A stretch of 62,000 nt of DNA from Mesostigma viride (lineage: Eukaryota; Streptophyta; Mesostigmatophyceae; Mesostigmatales; Mesostigmataceae): contig RPFO01000310.1 in the NCBI GenBank assembly GCA_009746045.1, forward strand, positions 1,455,263 through 1,517,262, in the 5' to 3' direction. Below, one piece after another: positions 21,473-33,349 of this stretch (position 1 is its first letter; the number at the start of each line of letters is the position of its first letter). Made by a program: the position numbers and the translations under genes. Below the pieces are notes generated by a model. That model was given only the letters and a program-made list of their open reading frames with translations. It was not told the DNA's origin and searched no databases.

Positions 21473-22437
21473 ACCCCTCAACCGTCCTCGTGCCGATTTT
21501 CGACCACGAGTTTTTCTCGTGACTCAAAATCGGCACGAGTTTGTGCGCCCTGTAGGGATCTGGCGGGAAGGTTTTTTCGGGTAAAAATAGGACCGTTGGA
21601 AAGATCTAGATCTGCTCTTTCCGTAGGACACTTGAATGACCGTATCTGACCACCGGACCAGGGTGCAAACCCTGGTCAAAGTCAACAGGGTACTCTAAAC
21701 TGGTGACTCAAAATAGTCACCAGTTATTTTGAGCATTTTCTTGCGGTTCCCTGGGTGAAACAAGACATGTAAGTGCTTGGATGTAGTGTTTGGGTACAGT
21801 TGCAGTCCCCCCTGACATACTAGGGTGAAATCCAAGGTATACGTGGTCCATCATGCGTTGGTTGTGAAGCCCGTGCTCGCGGCACGCGCGTAGCCTTCTC
21901 CAAGCATATGCGGCAGTGGTTATGGCAAGCGTTGGTGGCACCCTGGTTGGAATAGGTGTTAGCATGCATTTTTACCAATATTCCATGCTTACCTATCATG
22001 TCCAGGTTCAAAACTGCACTAGAATGCTTGTTTTAGCCCCCCCAAAACTGGTGACTCAAATGAGTCACCAGTTATTTTTAGCACTCTCTTGTGGGTCCCT
22101 GGGGCGGTTACAATTTTTAGTGTTGGTTACCCATCCTAACTTGTAAACCTATCTACAAAACCAACCCCAGGGTCAACTCATTGAGAAAAGAGGTCTATCA
22201 CGCATTGTAAGAGTGTCACCGCACACACTCACCGTACCCCCCTGAGGGGGGGGCTATTTATAGAGCAGGGGGACCTAGTACTAGGACCACCCACTATACC
22301 CCCAGGTGGGCCCTCATATGGGTATGCTTGGTTCCCAGTATGGTCTAGAAATAATAATTAGGTTGAATGGGGGCACCTGTGGCGTACTGTGCAACTGGTG
22401 ACTCATCCTAGGCACGAGTCAGAGACGGTTGAGGGGT
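21473..22437. mobile_element. Nested TA-flanked element 2 (965 bp)
   Basis: The ends ACCCCTCAACCGTC and GACGGTTGAGGGGT are inverted repeats flanked by TA (21471-21472, 22438-22439). The rejoined site reads CAGGTTTAAGATC, the same motif used by nested element 1. Inside are palindromes ACTGGTGACTCA...TAGTCACCAGT at about 21699 and again at about 22048, the latter followed by similar sequence, so part of the interior is itself duplicated. Confidence 0.85.
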
Positions 22438-22545
22438 TAAGATCTTCTCAGGTTTAAGATCGTCAACCCTGGATTTGATTTTAGGTTTAAGATCGCAGCC
22501 CTGGGTTGGCCGGACCCCAATCTTAAACGTGGGGGGGGGGGTGTA

Positions 22546-23107
22546 GTCTCGGATGGTACGAACTTTAAATTTTTGGCGCCTGAAAAATAAATCGGCGGCA
22601 ACCAGAAATGCCAGGGTCCGATGGAAAAGCGCGGCAAGATCAAAGATGCCTCCTCGACTCTCCTCGTCCCATCTGTAGACAGTCTCATCATTCGGTCATC
22701 CCATGAAAGTTTACACGAAGTACTGTATAATTGTTGTATTGTTGTACAGGCGCTGAGGCGCATGTACAGGCTTCCATGGCGCGGAGCGTTCGTGACGACT
22801 GATGAGTTCAGCTGCCTGTTTCAATGCGGTGGGCAACGCAGGCTGGGCAAAGGCCACTTGGGCTACCGTGCCGTGGCTTTTTGTCTAAGGAAAAAGTGAC
22901 AGAAGCGCAAGCCTTTGCCGCGTGTATCGCTTGACCCGCCCGGTCTATCTTTCTGGCAAAGCGGAGAGCGGGGCCAGGGTCCTATGGCTCCACAAGCCCT
23001 GGGCCGGCTTCTATAATGTTTTAGCCGCACGCGGCCATACCGCAGGAGTTTTCCTCTTTCCCCAGCTGTTTAGGGTTTGGGTAGCGCTTTCTTTTCTTCT
23101 CTGCGCG
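22546..23107. other. Probable promoter and 5' leader of the CSC1-type gene
   Basis: Short non-coding stretch between the TA-flanked transposon and the first ATG at 23108. The frame of exon 1 is open upstream to about 22922 but has no in-frame ATG before 23108 that fits the family. No promoter element could be assigned. Confidence 0.35.
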
Positions 23108-26100
23108 ATGGGGAGCGGGGACGGAGAAGCGTTTGCATTGTCGATTGGCATCAACGCCGCGATTCTGTCGTTAATTTTTGCAATATTCTTCCTGGTGCGC
23201 CGGAACGTCAGGTGGTCATGGGTTTACTTCCCTCGGCAGAAGCTACGTGGCGAGGACACATGGAGCTATTCCAAAGAGAGTCCCAGGTCTTGGCTGAAGC
23301 GGATGATTCATACCAAGGAATCTGACCTGGAAGAGGCCAACGGTTTTGATGCGGTATGAGTGTTCTTTCCCTACTACCTTTTGATCAATGACGACACCTG
23401 CGTGCCAATACAGCCACAGAGTTAGCGACAGCAATCTCCGGAGGCGACTGGGCTCGGCTGGTCGTTATCTCGGTTAAGCGACGCTTTCGAGGATTACCGT
23501 GAAATGAATACGCAGTGAGGAGGCATTCCCTTACGTTCTCGTCACCGTTTTGTGCTATCAAGCCTTGAGGGACTCGATAAGCCTATATTGCATCCACACT
23601 TCGTATGTGCCTGAGAGGATGCTTTACCTCGTCAAGACTTTCTACAGATTCTGGAATCCTTTCTGTAGATTCTGGAATCTTTTGCTCATAGATGTTGTAC
23701 CTTGCTCCTATGTATACAAGTCCTGTATATTGGTGCAAATCTAGGGATTTACATTTTTCCGTTTGCCTTGCCTGTGCTTTTGTAATTAGCACGCGACTAT
23801 TCGTTTGGACCAGTTTCTTTGACACTGCTCGCTGGCATATCTATTTTCGGTGCGCAGGTGATCTTCATCCGCACGATCAAGTTTGGCATCCAGCTGCTGC
23901 TGGGCGCCAGCATCTTCTGCATCCTCGTGGTGCTGCCCGTGAACCTCACCGGCGATGGCGTGGAGGTGCGTGCGTGGTTGTGTGGTCACTACAGTACGGT
24001 ACAGTATTGTATTGTGAGTGCTTCGTTGCGTCGTGTCTTGTGTGTGAGCGCGCGCTCTTGCTTGTATATTCTTTGGAGGCTATCTTTTGAATCACATATG
24101 CATCCCCTCCATCATCGCCCCCTTTCGAATTGCCCTCATCTTAAACTTTCTTTTTCCGGTTTCCTCTGTTTTTCCTCCGCAGTTTTCCTCCTTTTTCCCC
24201 TCTTCTTTGTTCCTCTTTGCTTTCTGCCTATTGGTATCGTGAGTCTTGGTTAGCCAAGCCAAGCGTAGCTTTATCCGAACTTGGAGCCAGGGGTCTCCTG
24301 TATGCTGTGTGCCATTCCAAGGAAGTCGGCAGGACCCCTTATTCTGCGGCATGGCATGACATGGCATGGCATGGCATGGCATGGCATGGCATGGCATGGC
24401 ATGGCATGGCATGGCATGGCATGGCATGGCATGGCATGGCATGGCATGGCATGGCATGGCATGGCATGGCATGGCATGGCATGGCATGGCATGGCATGGC
24501 ATGGCATGGCATGGCATGGCATGGCATGGCATGGCATGGCATGGCATGGCATGGCATGGCATGGCATGGCATGGCATGGCATGGCATGGCATGGCATGGC
24601 ACCACAGTACGCACGCCAGGTGGCTGCCCTAGAGGTGCCCATTATTGCCTGGGCCTTCCCTGCCCCGCCACACATCCCCTAGTGCCTGGTTCCTTCCCCA
24701 TCTGCTGCCCAGCCCTCCAGGTTCCCCCCCCCTCCCTTTCCACCTCCCTCCCAACTCATGCATCCACATCTACCCCTTCATTAACACCCCTGTACCAAAG
24801 CAGGTTTGTCAACACCCTAATCCCGACCTTCCACCCTTCGCTCACCCCTTTTACTGTCACCCCTTTGGTGGTAATCCCCCCCCCCCCCCTCTCCCCGCAG
24901 CAAGCCAACGCGGCCGCGGGCGCCTCAAACGCCAACTTCAGCGACTTTGACAAGATGACCATCGCAAACATCTCCAAGCGTTCCGCCCGCCTGTGGGCCC
25001 ACTTGGCCGCCCTGTGGGGTGTGTCCCTGTGGGCCTACTGGCTGCTCGCCCGCCACTACCGCGCCTTCCGCGCCGACACCACCCGTTACCGCGCGGGGCC
25101 CCGCGCCAACAAGCCCTGCGGCGGCATGGGCGTGGCGTCATACAGCGTCCTCGCCCGCGACGTGCCCGTCGAGGAGCTATACATAGACGAGGACGAGGCG
25201 CCGCCCCCGGAATCGGCCGATCACGACGAGCGTCACCACGCGACGCGGCCCGCCGAGCGCCGGTCCCTCCTGGCCAGGGTCAAGGGTTCCCTGGCCAAGC
25301 GCAGGTGGATCTCCGGGCGCCAGTATCACCGCGGGATGGCCGACGGCGAAGACCCCGATGGCATCCTGGACCGCTACTTCGAGAAGTTCTTCCCAGGGAC
25401 CGTCCTGTCGTCGTCCGTTGCGTTGGACTTCTCGGCGATTCTCCCGTTGGCGGCGAGGCTCGCCGAGGCGGAGCGTCGACTCGCGAGGGCTGAGTTTCAG
25501 CTCGCAAACGGCACCGGGCCGAACGCCAAGGACGTGGGCCGCCGGCCCACCCACCGCAAGTTCCTTCTGTTTGGCACGAAGGTGGACTCTATCTCCTACT
25601 ACAGTGACCAGGTGGCGCTGCTGAAGCAGGCGCTCGAGGACTGCGTGATGGACGGCGGGGCGCTTCACCGGGTGGTCCCTGCAGGGTTCGTCGGGTTCCG
25701 CAGCCGCACGGTGGCGACGACGGCGGCGCAGTGCCGGCTGCCAGAGGCACAGGACCAGTGGGTTGCGTTTGACTGTGTTTTAAGTGAATTCACTTGTACA
25801 AGGCGCAGGGCTGCTGGGTTTGACACTACTATATGCTCTCACAAATTAATGTATACGAGGCGCAGGACGGGTGGGTGGTGCTCACCGCTTGTGCGACGGA
25901 TGGCGGAAGAGATATCTCGTGGCTGGGCTAGCTTGTGGTAGGCGCAGTGCAATGTGCAGAGACGCAGGACTGGTGAAATTGGCGCTATAGTTATGCTGTC
26001 TTACAAGTAGTAAGACAACATGTCCCGTCCTTCACGTTGTTTGTTGCGTAGTAAGACAACATGTCCCGTCCTTAACGTTGTTTGTGGGAGGCATAGAGGC

Positions 26101-29100
26101 CCATGACAGTTAGGTGGTAGTGTCTCGCGGGTTTGTTTCGAGTTCCCCTCTTTCCCTGGCAGGGGTTTACAGTGGTATGATCCCCCAATCAACTCCACAA
26201 AGGGAAAAGAAAATTGCAGCAAAACCGGAGGACAAGTGGGTGGTGAGGCACCTGTGTGTGGTTGCATCGGTATTCGTTTTAAACCCCGCGTTTTACCTGG
26301 AGGCCCAGGACAGCTGCGTTCTGCAGCGTAGGGCTGGGAGATGTGCCGCATTTGTCTTATATTTGGACGTGTTTTGTAGATTTTTTTTTTAGGGGTTTAA
26401 TTATTGGGTTGCGGTGCATCCAGCCACCTTCACCATCTCTTGCTCTGTTGGGTCACCTTATCTGTTCCCTTAGGTCCCTTAGGTCTCTTTCTCAACGTTT
26501 ATTAGGGCCCCGTGATACCTACATACCCTATGTGCCGGCCATATCGTGCAAACCGCCAGCTGGATTGCAAAGCCATCCACCTCGCTCCGTCTCCTTTTGT
26601 TTAGGTGGGACCGTGGAGCCCTCTTTCTTACGGCTTGCCTTTACTCCTGCCCTCCCCCCCCTTACCTTACCTTTATTGTTCCCTTTACACCCCTCATCTC
26701 CCCTTCCCCCCCTCTTCCCTTCATTCTTCCCTATTATCCCCGAATCCCCTTCATGGCCACACCCTGCAGCCCCCCCTGGCTAGAATGTGGAGCCCGCTTG
26801 CTGACTCCACCTCCCTTTTCCCTTGATTCCTGCAATGTCCCCTCCCTCCCCTCTCTTAGCTGGAATGTGGAGCCCGCGCCCGCCCCCGCGGATGTCCTGT
26901 GGGAGCACCTGCGCCTGCCCTGGTGGCACCGTGTGACGCGCCGACTGGTCATCCGCACTCTTCTGCTGCTGCTCATCCTCTTCTACATGGTGCCCATCGC
27001 GTTCGTCTCTGGGATGGTGTCGCTGGAGAATCTGGAGGCGCGCGCCAGCTGGCTATCGGTCTTCACCGACATGTGGGTGCCCAGGAAGGGCTCTCCTATA
27101 GTACTGTACTCCTATAGTAGCATGCACTGATGGTAGAAGTGGAAGGCGCGCGGTCGTTCTTCACCGGCATGTGGGTACAAACAAACAGGGTTCTTCTTTA
27201 GTAACCCTAAGGCTGGTAGAGGCCGTATTCAGCATCTGTTGGTGATGAAACCTGGAGCTGTGCGCGGGCTGGCGGTCGGTCCTCCCGGACATCATACAGA
27301 GACAGTTTTGGGCCGTATAGTGACATCATAATAGCATGTAGGGAGGATAGCCTTCGGGGGCCCACACAGGGTGGCTGAAGAGTTGTACCGATGGGCGGGC
27401 ATGTAGGCGGGGCTGTATAGTGACCTTATAGTACGCGCAGGGTGGCTGTCTGGTTGTACTGATGGATGAGCACGTAGGTGGGGCCGTATAGTGACCGTAA
27501 AGTATGCGCTGGGTGGCTGTCGGGTTTTACCGATGGGCGGGCATGTAGGCGGGCCCGCATATTTCGCAAGCTAACCGTTTCCTCGAATATTTAGTAACCT
27601 AACAGTTGCCTAGTCATGGCCGTATAGTAGCCTGTTGATTATAGCATGTTGAGTATAGTAGCGTGTAGTGATGATCAAACGTGGAGGCGTGTTCAGGATT
27701 GGTGCTGACTTACCTAACTGACTGTGGTGTGCGTAAGATGGCACTAGGTATAGTACTAATACTACACTGCCCTTTGGCCACCTTATGATGTCCTTACGAT
27801 GGTCTTGCCATTTCGGTTAACTAGCATTTTAGAAGCATGTAGTGATGATTGGACGCACAAGCAGGCTGGCTGTTTGTGTTCACGGACATCATTAAAAATA
27901 GTAGGCAGGCAACGCGCCTGTAGGATTAGGGTGGGGTGGGGTGGGAGGTACCTCTCGTTTGTTAGGTAACCTGTTCCCTTCAAATGCATCGCCCCTCCTA
28001 CCCTCTCCATTCTCCTGACCCAACTTCTCAATTCTCTGATTGCCCCTCTGATTCCCCGACCCCCTTCCCCCCTTGCACCTCCCCCCCCCTGGCCCCCCCT
28101 CCTTCACACCAATCCCCGAACTGCCCCCCCACCTGGCACACACACCACCATCTTTCAACCCCAATCCAACACCCCCCTCCAGCCCCTCTGTGTGCGCCCG
28201 GTCTTACACAAACACCCCACTTTTCTTTCCCCCGTTCCCACCTCACCCACCTTGGCCCACTCCAGCCCCCATGACACCCCACCCCACCCCACCCCACTCC
28301 ACACAACCCCACACCCCACCCCACCCCACATACACACACATCCCGCCCGCCTACAGCCCCTTTGTGCGCGCGCTCCTGCAGGGCTTCCTCCCCGGCCTCG
28401 TCCTCAAGATCTTCCTCGCGCTCCTGCCCGCGCTCTGCCTCTTCCTGGCCATGAAGGAGGGCCCCCCAAGCGCGGCTACCGCGTACACCTCCGCCTTCTC
28501 CAAGCTTTTCCTCTTTGTGGCCGCCAACATCTGGTTCGGTGCCGCCGTCGGCTCCAGCGTGCTGACAGCCCTGGACGCGATGATCACGGACCCCGACCAG
28601 ATCCATACGTTCCTCGCGTCCTCCATCCCTGGATCCGCGATGGTGTTCCTCAACCTTGTGCTCGTGCTGACGGCGTTCCTGCCGCTGCAGGTAGGCGTAC
28701 GAGCAGGCTTTGAACTACTAGCAGGCTTTGAACCACTAGCAGGCTTTGAACTACTAGCAGGCTTTGAACAACTAGCAGGCTTTGAGGTAGTCTAGGCTGG
28801 TGCCGGTAGTCGATCTAGGCTTCTGAATAGCAAGAAAGGTTGTCTGTGGATCAAGGAGGCTGTGAATATAAACCTGTAAATATAAATTCACGTGACTCTA
28901 CCTACCTATTTCCCGGGAAGTCACCCGTGGCAGGAAGGGACACCGTAACTGCCCTCTATGAGCGGCGTTAAATTTTTTTGGCCCTTGTGCTGTCAAATTT
29001 TTACCCTGGTAGTTTATGCTGTCAAACACTTACCCTGGCAACGATCCCTGGAGGGGTAAAATTCCTGTACTCTGGCATCCAATGTGTCAAGCCTTGACAC

Positions 29101-31803
29101 ATACCCCTGTGGCAACCACTGCCAGGGTAGCCCTCTTATACTGGCATCCCAACACTCCCCGGTGCCCCCGTTACCACTTTATTGGGTGGCGGTGGCGGCT
29201 TGTTTGCCCTGGGTTGGCCGATGTGTGCCCACATTCGGGTGTCCCAAGGGTCCCTGGGCGCAAGGATAAGGTAGGCCGGTCGCGGAGCGGGAGTCCGTGG
29301 GAAGCTGGTGTGGATTAGGCAGGTTGGCATATCATGCATTGACCTATCATAACGTACCCCGTGTCCACTTCAAAAAGGGGCACCAAGCCCCACGCTGACC
29401 CATGCCCGCCGGTGGCCTCGCACCTCCGCGTGCCCTGCTTGCCCTGGATGGTGGATGGCCTTCTCCAATGCACACCGTCAAATACCAACCTGATTGACCT
29501 CACCAAGTCCATCCATGCTCAAGTCACGCTCATCATTGCCCATGTGTCCCTGCATTGTCTCTTTATATATTCCGTCCACCTTATTACATCACATCCCGCA
29601 GCTGACCAACTTGATCTACCTCATCAAGTTCAAGCTCAAGTCGCGCAAGGCCCAGCTGGAGGAGGACTGGCGCGACGCGTGGGCACCCCCTCGGCTGGAA
29701 TACCACGCGGCGCTGCCCAATGAGGTCATGACCATCCTCTTTGGTATCATCTACTGCACCATCAACCCGCTCATCATCCCGGTCTGCATCCTGCGCTTCT
29801 GCGTCGCGTACCTCGTCTGGACCAACCAGGTGGGATGGGAAGCACGCCTCTGATGACAGCCAGTGTTTCTGACATAATTATTTTGCTAGTTTAAATGAAC
29901 CAGGGAACTTTTTCTCTAGTTTTGGGTCGTTTGTGGCGTTGTGTACCTTATGCTGACCGTGTACCTGGTGGGGTGGGGTGGGGTGGGGTGGGGTGGGGTG
30001 GGGTGGGGTGGGGTGGGGTGGGGTGGGGTGGGGTGGGGTGGGGTGGGTGGGGTGGGGTGGGGTGGGGTGGGGTGGGGTGGGGTGGGGTGGGGTGGGGTGG
30101 GGTGGGGTGGGGTGGGGTGGGGTGGGGTGGGGTGGGGTGGGGTGGGGTGGGGTGGGGTGGGGTGGGGGGAATTCCACTTTGCCTGTTTTGACTGTGGACA
30201 GATCAAAGCATAGCCTAATACCAGATTCGATTCATTGTGCACGTATAAATACTTTATCGGGACTACAGTATATTTATTGTAATCTGTTGACTTGTGCGTA
30301 GTAGATTTATTTTTAGATTTATTGAGTACCTCGTGGGAACAACCTTGCCCTTGTTTATGGGTAGAGTACTGGGTCTGAGATATAGGTTATTACTCAGTCA
30401 GGTTCTGGGTCTTCCTTTCGTCACAAATTGCTCCTGTGGATCAACCAGGTGGTGAGGGTATGTGGGGGGGAGGGTGGGGGGGGGGGGGACAGCCTGGCCT
30501 GATGACTCTGGAGCATAGTAGCTCTGACATCGGCTGGAGCATGGCATCTCTGACTGCGGCATTTGATTCCTCATTGGCTATCTGATGCACTTGTTTAAGT
30601 ACGCCATGTTTAATTACTTACGCCTTGTTTAATTGCGCCATGATCTGATGAGGCGCTCTTGGGAATTGCTTTTGTCCGCGTGGAGGTTGGAAGCCTTTCA
30701 TGCGTCATGCGTTACATGACGCCATACATGGACAGCCACATGCATTTATCAATAAACCTCACAGCGGCCATTGCAAGGCAAAGTGTGCACGATAAACCAT
30801 TATGTCATGAAATGTGTGCCATGGGGTAATGGGGCTGGTCTGGGCATCATGCTATTTCCTGCGCCCTGCACCGTGCATTTCCTGAGGAAGCTTGTATCCA
30901 AACATCTATTCTTTTTGTTATCCACTTGCGCCGTTACTATCATCACTAGGTATTAATTGTGATGCAACTCAGGCACATGTGCTATCCACCATTAACATCC
31001 ACCTAGAGTCTATCTGTACTCTACAGTCATCCTGCACTCTATTTGGACCCGCAGCTCACACCCATGTGAGCCTCATCGTTCCTCCCTTATCCTCTGTTAC
31101 TGTCCCCCACCGTTTTCCTTACCTTGCACCAGTTGCCATCCACGCTCACCTCCACTGTTATGACCACTTGCACTGCCATTCGCGCACCTCACCCCCGTGT
31201 GCTATTCTTTGCTGTCCACTCATGCTTGTTATACCGTCATCCGCGCAGCTCACGCGCGTGTGCGTGGACCCCTTTGACAACGCGGGACGCATCTGGCCCA
31301 AGATCCACCACCGCGTGCTCGTCTCCCTCGCCATCTGGCAGGTCGTCATGATCGGCCTGTTTGCCCTCAAGCTCAAGCCCGTAGTCGCCATCCTCGCTGC
31401 GCCGACCCTCCTGACCACCCTCAGCTTCCACCTCTGGTCCCGTAGCCGCTACGGCCTCAAGGACGGCGTGCTGCCCCTCGAGGAGGCCGCGAGGTACGAC
31501 GCCCAGGGGATGTCCCTGGACATGGAGGCCGCAGTCAGGGACTCGTATTGGCCGATGGCCCTCCAGGAATGCTCGCTCGGGTTCTTGCGGTCCAAGAAGG
31601 ATCTCAAGATCTTCGTGGCGGGAGGCAGGGTGAGCCCGGTCTCGAGCGCGTTCCGGCCGGACGATGAGGAGGATGAGAGGCCGGGGAATGAGGGGGGCGG
31701 GGACGGGGGCAAGAAGATGGACCCTGCAGGTGGGGACATGGAGGGCACGCCCGAGATCGTGATTGCAGGGAACGAGGCGCCGGACGGCTCGACCGCCGTG
31801 TGA
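23108..31803 (+). CDS. CSC1: OSCA/CSC1/TMEM63-type membrane channel, seven exons, 846 aa
   Basis: Exons by GT-AG splicing: 23108-23353, 23858-23965, 24901-25757, 26860-27072, 28357-28690, 29602-29829, 31249-31803. Joined length is 2541 nt, exactly in frame. The family (DUF221) comprises osmo- and mechanosensitive cation channels of plants, fungi and animals. Exon 1 has TM helix 1 (residues ~9-31) then the GFDA motif; exon 2 has ILVVLPVNLTG; exon 3 has TIANIS, a TM helix (~148-170) and the long cytosolic domain with SVLARDVPVEEL, YFEKFFPG and GFVGF. Exons 4-7 hold the remaining helices, including LVIRTLLLLLILFY, GFLPGLVLKIFLALLPAL and TINPLIIPVCILRF. The tail is acidic and Gly-rich. The length is usual for the family and the product should sit in a membrane. 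The start was chosen as the only ATG giving a normal short N terminus. Confidence 0.92.
24351..24600. repeat. Pentamer array (ATGGC)n in intron 2
   Basis: 48 exact copies of ATGGC (24361-24600) preceded by ATGGCATGAC. It lies in the intron between exons 2 and 3 (23966-24900). The open frames it creates on both strands, reading polymers of MAWHG or MPCHA, are artefacts of a 5-bp repeat without stops. Confidence 0.97.
26007..26086. repeat. Two tandem ~41-bp units in intron 3
   Basis: GTAGTAAGACAACATGTCCC followed by GTCCTTCACGTTGTTTGT occurs twice in tandem with one substitution (TTCACG/TTAACG). Confidence 0.9.
27369..27562. repeat. Three tandem ~69-bp units in intron 4
   Basis: Units start GGGTGGCTG and contain ATGGGCGGGCATGTAGGCGG and GTATAGTGACC; there are two full copies and a partial third. 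Confidence 0.85.
28703..28792. repeat. Five tandem 18-bp units at the start of intron 5
   Basis: GCAGGCTTTGAACTACTA and close variants, five times, beginning 12 bp inside the intron. The last unit is degraded. Confidence 0.92.
29967..30166. repeat. Pentamer array (GGGGT)n in intron 6
   Basis: About 40 copies of GGGGT with one GGGT unit near 30046. Runs of four G every five bases on the sense strand could form G-quadruplexes in the DNA and in the pre-mRNA; that is inference from composition. Confidence 0.97.
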
Positions 31804-32970
31804 ATCCGTCCACAATCCTTAACATGGCTACCACTTAGTAGGGATCAAACATTTCCTAGCAGGGCAGGGCTGCCCGTCACCCCTACTTCGCTGTATATAT
31901 AACATGGTATGCGCAATCTACACCATCAGGTCAACAGGACGCGTCTGCAAGCTCACTTCATGTGACGTTGTTTCACAGAGCTGGATATAGTGTGCGGGCG
32001 GCCACAACACCACTCTGCCTGCCTGTAGACGCTTCAATTAAGGACCGCTAATGAATGGTCTGTCGATCCATCAATAATGGGAAATGGGTGTGGGCCGTTG
32101 GAGTAAGCTCAAGGCCGTGGCTTGGCTCGGTGAAGTCCTGCACAGGCTGCTCATGGATCATCCGGTTCAGTAGCAATCGGAGCTCTCTGGCTACGATGTT
32201 CCTGAAACTGTGCACAGATGAGCTGGTGGATCATATCGTGTGGACTGTTGAAAATCAGATGCGACGCTTGATCAATGGATTGAGTGGGCCGCGGGTGCTG
32301 GCCAAAAGGAGGATCAGCCTGCACCATGACCATATAGACTCCAGCTCAGCAAGATTCTCGTTAGGGGTCAATGACTGATCTTTGTAATTCCCAGGACATC
32401 GTAATGTACATTGTCGATATTAGTTCGTTTCGGTGGTGCAAGCTGGATTCAGCGCCACAATTGCAGGTTTCCCGTTGCAACATCAGTATTATTATTTGTA
32501 GGTGCATTTTGGGCTTTAGCATGCCGCCCGGCCAGGTTTATATATGCAATCAGGGGCGAGCAGGTGGCATTGGCCGCAAATACATGGCCTCTGGCTCTTT
32601 TCATCCAGGATTCAGACCAAATCACCAGCACTTTCATTGCATGTGCTATGTTAGGAAGCTGACTGCTTGCATATATTCTAAATGGATGTGGGTGGTAGGT
32701 AACAATATAATATTAATTAATTCATTAGTCTCATGCCCCCGTACTATAAAATATATAACATAATGGTTCTTGCATTCGGCTAGCTGGTTGACATCACACG
32801 GCTCAATCAGGTCAATTTCATGACTGTTACAGTTGCTGTACAGGACCGGACTACAGGCAGTACGTGAATATGGCGATCTTTCGTTTCAGTGCTTGCAACC
32901 CCCAACCATGCACGTGTCACAAGTCGGTACCCCGTGACTCTTCCAACAGACGCGTGAAGTCATTGATCAA
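31804..32970. other. Convergent intergenic region, no gene recognised
   Basis: 3' flank of the CSC1-type gene. The TGTAA word at about 32383 is a candidate green-algal polyadenylation signal, but it is far from the stop codon and weak evidence. Short frames (for example 32055-32378) resemble nothing known. Confidence 0.4.
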
Positions 32971-33044
32971 TTAATTAATTGACACGTGACTGCGTCACGT
33001 GAGCATGAGTCCTCAGTGGGAGGGGAACATGGGATGGAATGGAT

Positions 33045-33349
33045 TGAATTGAATTGAATTGTAACACTCCGTTGGGAGTATATGTAGCACATAGCCCCTG
33101 AGAGGGGGGCATATGGCCTATCATACATCCTAAGCTACTTCCTGCAAGGGTGGGGATGTAAAGGACCCTCGCTCTAGGTGCACCAGGGCACTTGCATCCC
33201 CATGATCTTCAAGCTATGCCCAGCGAAGGGGGAGCCTGTCATGGGGGGGAAGATCAGCATATCTATACAAAAAGCTAGGGCATGGCGTCTCAGCAGAGAG
33301 TTACTCCCTGCATGGGCACTGCATAATTACATAAAGCTAGGCATCATCA
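33045..33349 (-). mobile_element. 5'-truncated LINE/SINE copy with target duplication
   Basis: 305 bp flanked by TGGAATGGAT at 33035-33044 and 33350-33359. On the minus strand it matches 1825-2125, including ACTCTCTGCTGAG, CCCTTGCAGGA, CTCTCAGGG and CTCCCAACGGAG, and ends in an AATTC-type pentamer tail. Truncation, tail and duplication together mark target-primed retroposition into the left arm of the inverted-repeat element. Confidence 0.88.

Larger units (their letters stand above)
18172..22543. mobile_element. TA-flanked inverted-repeat transposon, 4.4 kb, host of three nested elements
   Basis: The left end CA-C(10)-ACGTTTAAGATT and the right end (reverse complement CA-C(11)-ACGTTTAAGATT) form a terminal inverted repeat, with TA on both outer sides (18170-18171 and 22544-22545). 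A TA duplication is the mark of the Tc1/mariner/Stowaway group. Just inside each end lies the same direct sequence, TCTCAGGTTTAAGATC ... CCTGGATTT ... AGGTTTAAGATCGCAG. No transposase is visible, and most of the length is accounted for by the three inserted elements. The right end lies 565 bp upstream of the CSC1-type start codon. Confidence 0.8.

Noticed and set aside
22922-23107. N-terminal extension of the CSC1-type protein from 22922
   Set aside because: The frame is open but begins with GTG, not ATG, and would put 62 unusual residues before the first helix; the ATG at 23108 fits the family.
24217-25941. A 574-codon plus-strand frame through the ATGGC array into exon 3
   Set aside because: The part before 24901 is intron read-through of a pentamer array; the CSC1-type match starts only after the CCCCGCAG acceptor.
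26734-26815. Alternative start of exon 4 at the earlier GCTAGAATGTGGAGCCCGC
   Set aside because: The frame after it does not continue into the conserved ADVLWEHLRLPWW segment; it is an echo of the true exon start at 26860.
29969-30166. Telomeric repeat tract
   Set aside because: GGGGT lacks the A of plant/algal telomere units (TTTAGGG and variants) and lies inside an intron; no interstitial telomere context.
29878-30301. Overlapping frames reading GVGWG or HPTPP polymers
   Set aside because: Artefact of the GGGGT pentamer array, which lacks stops on both strands.
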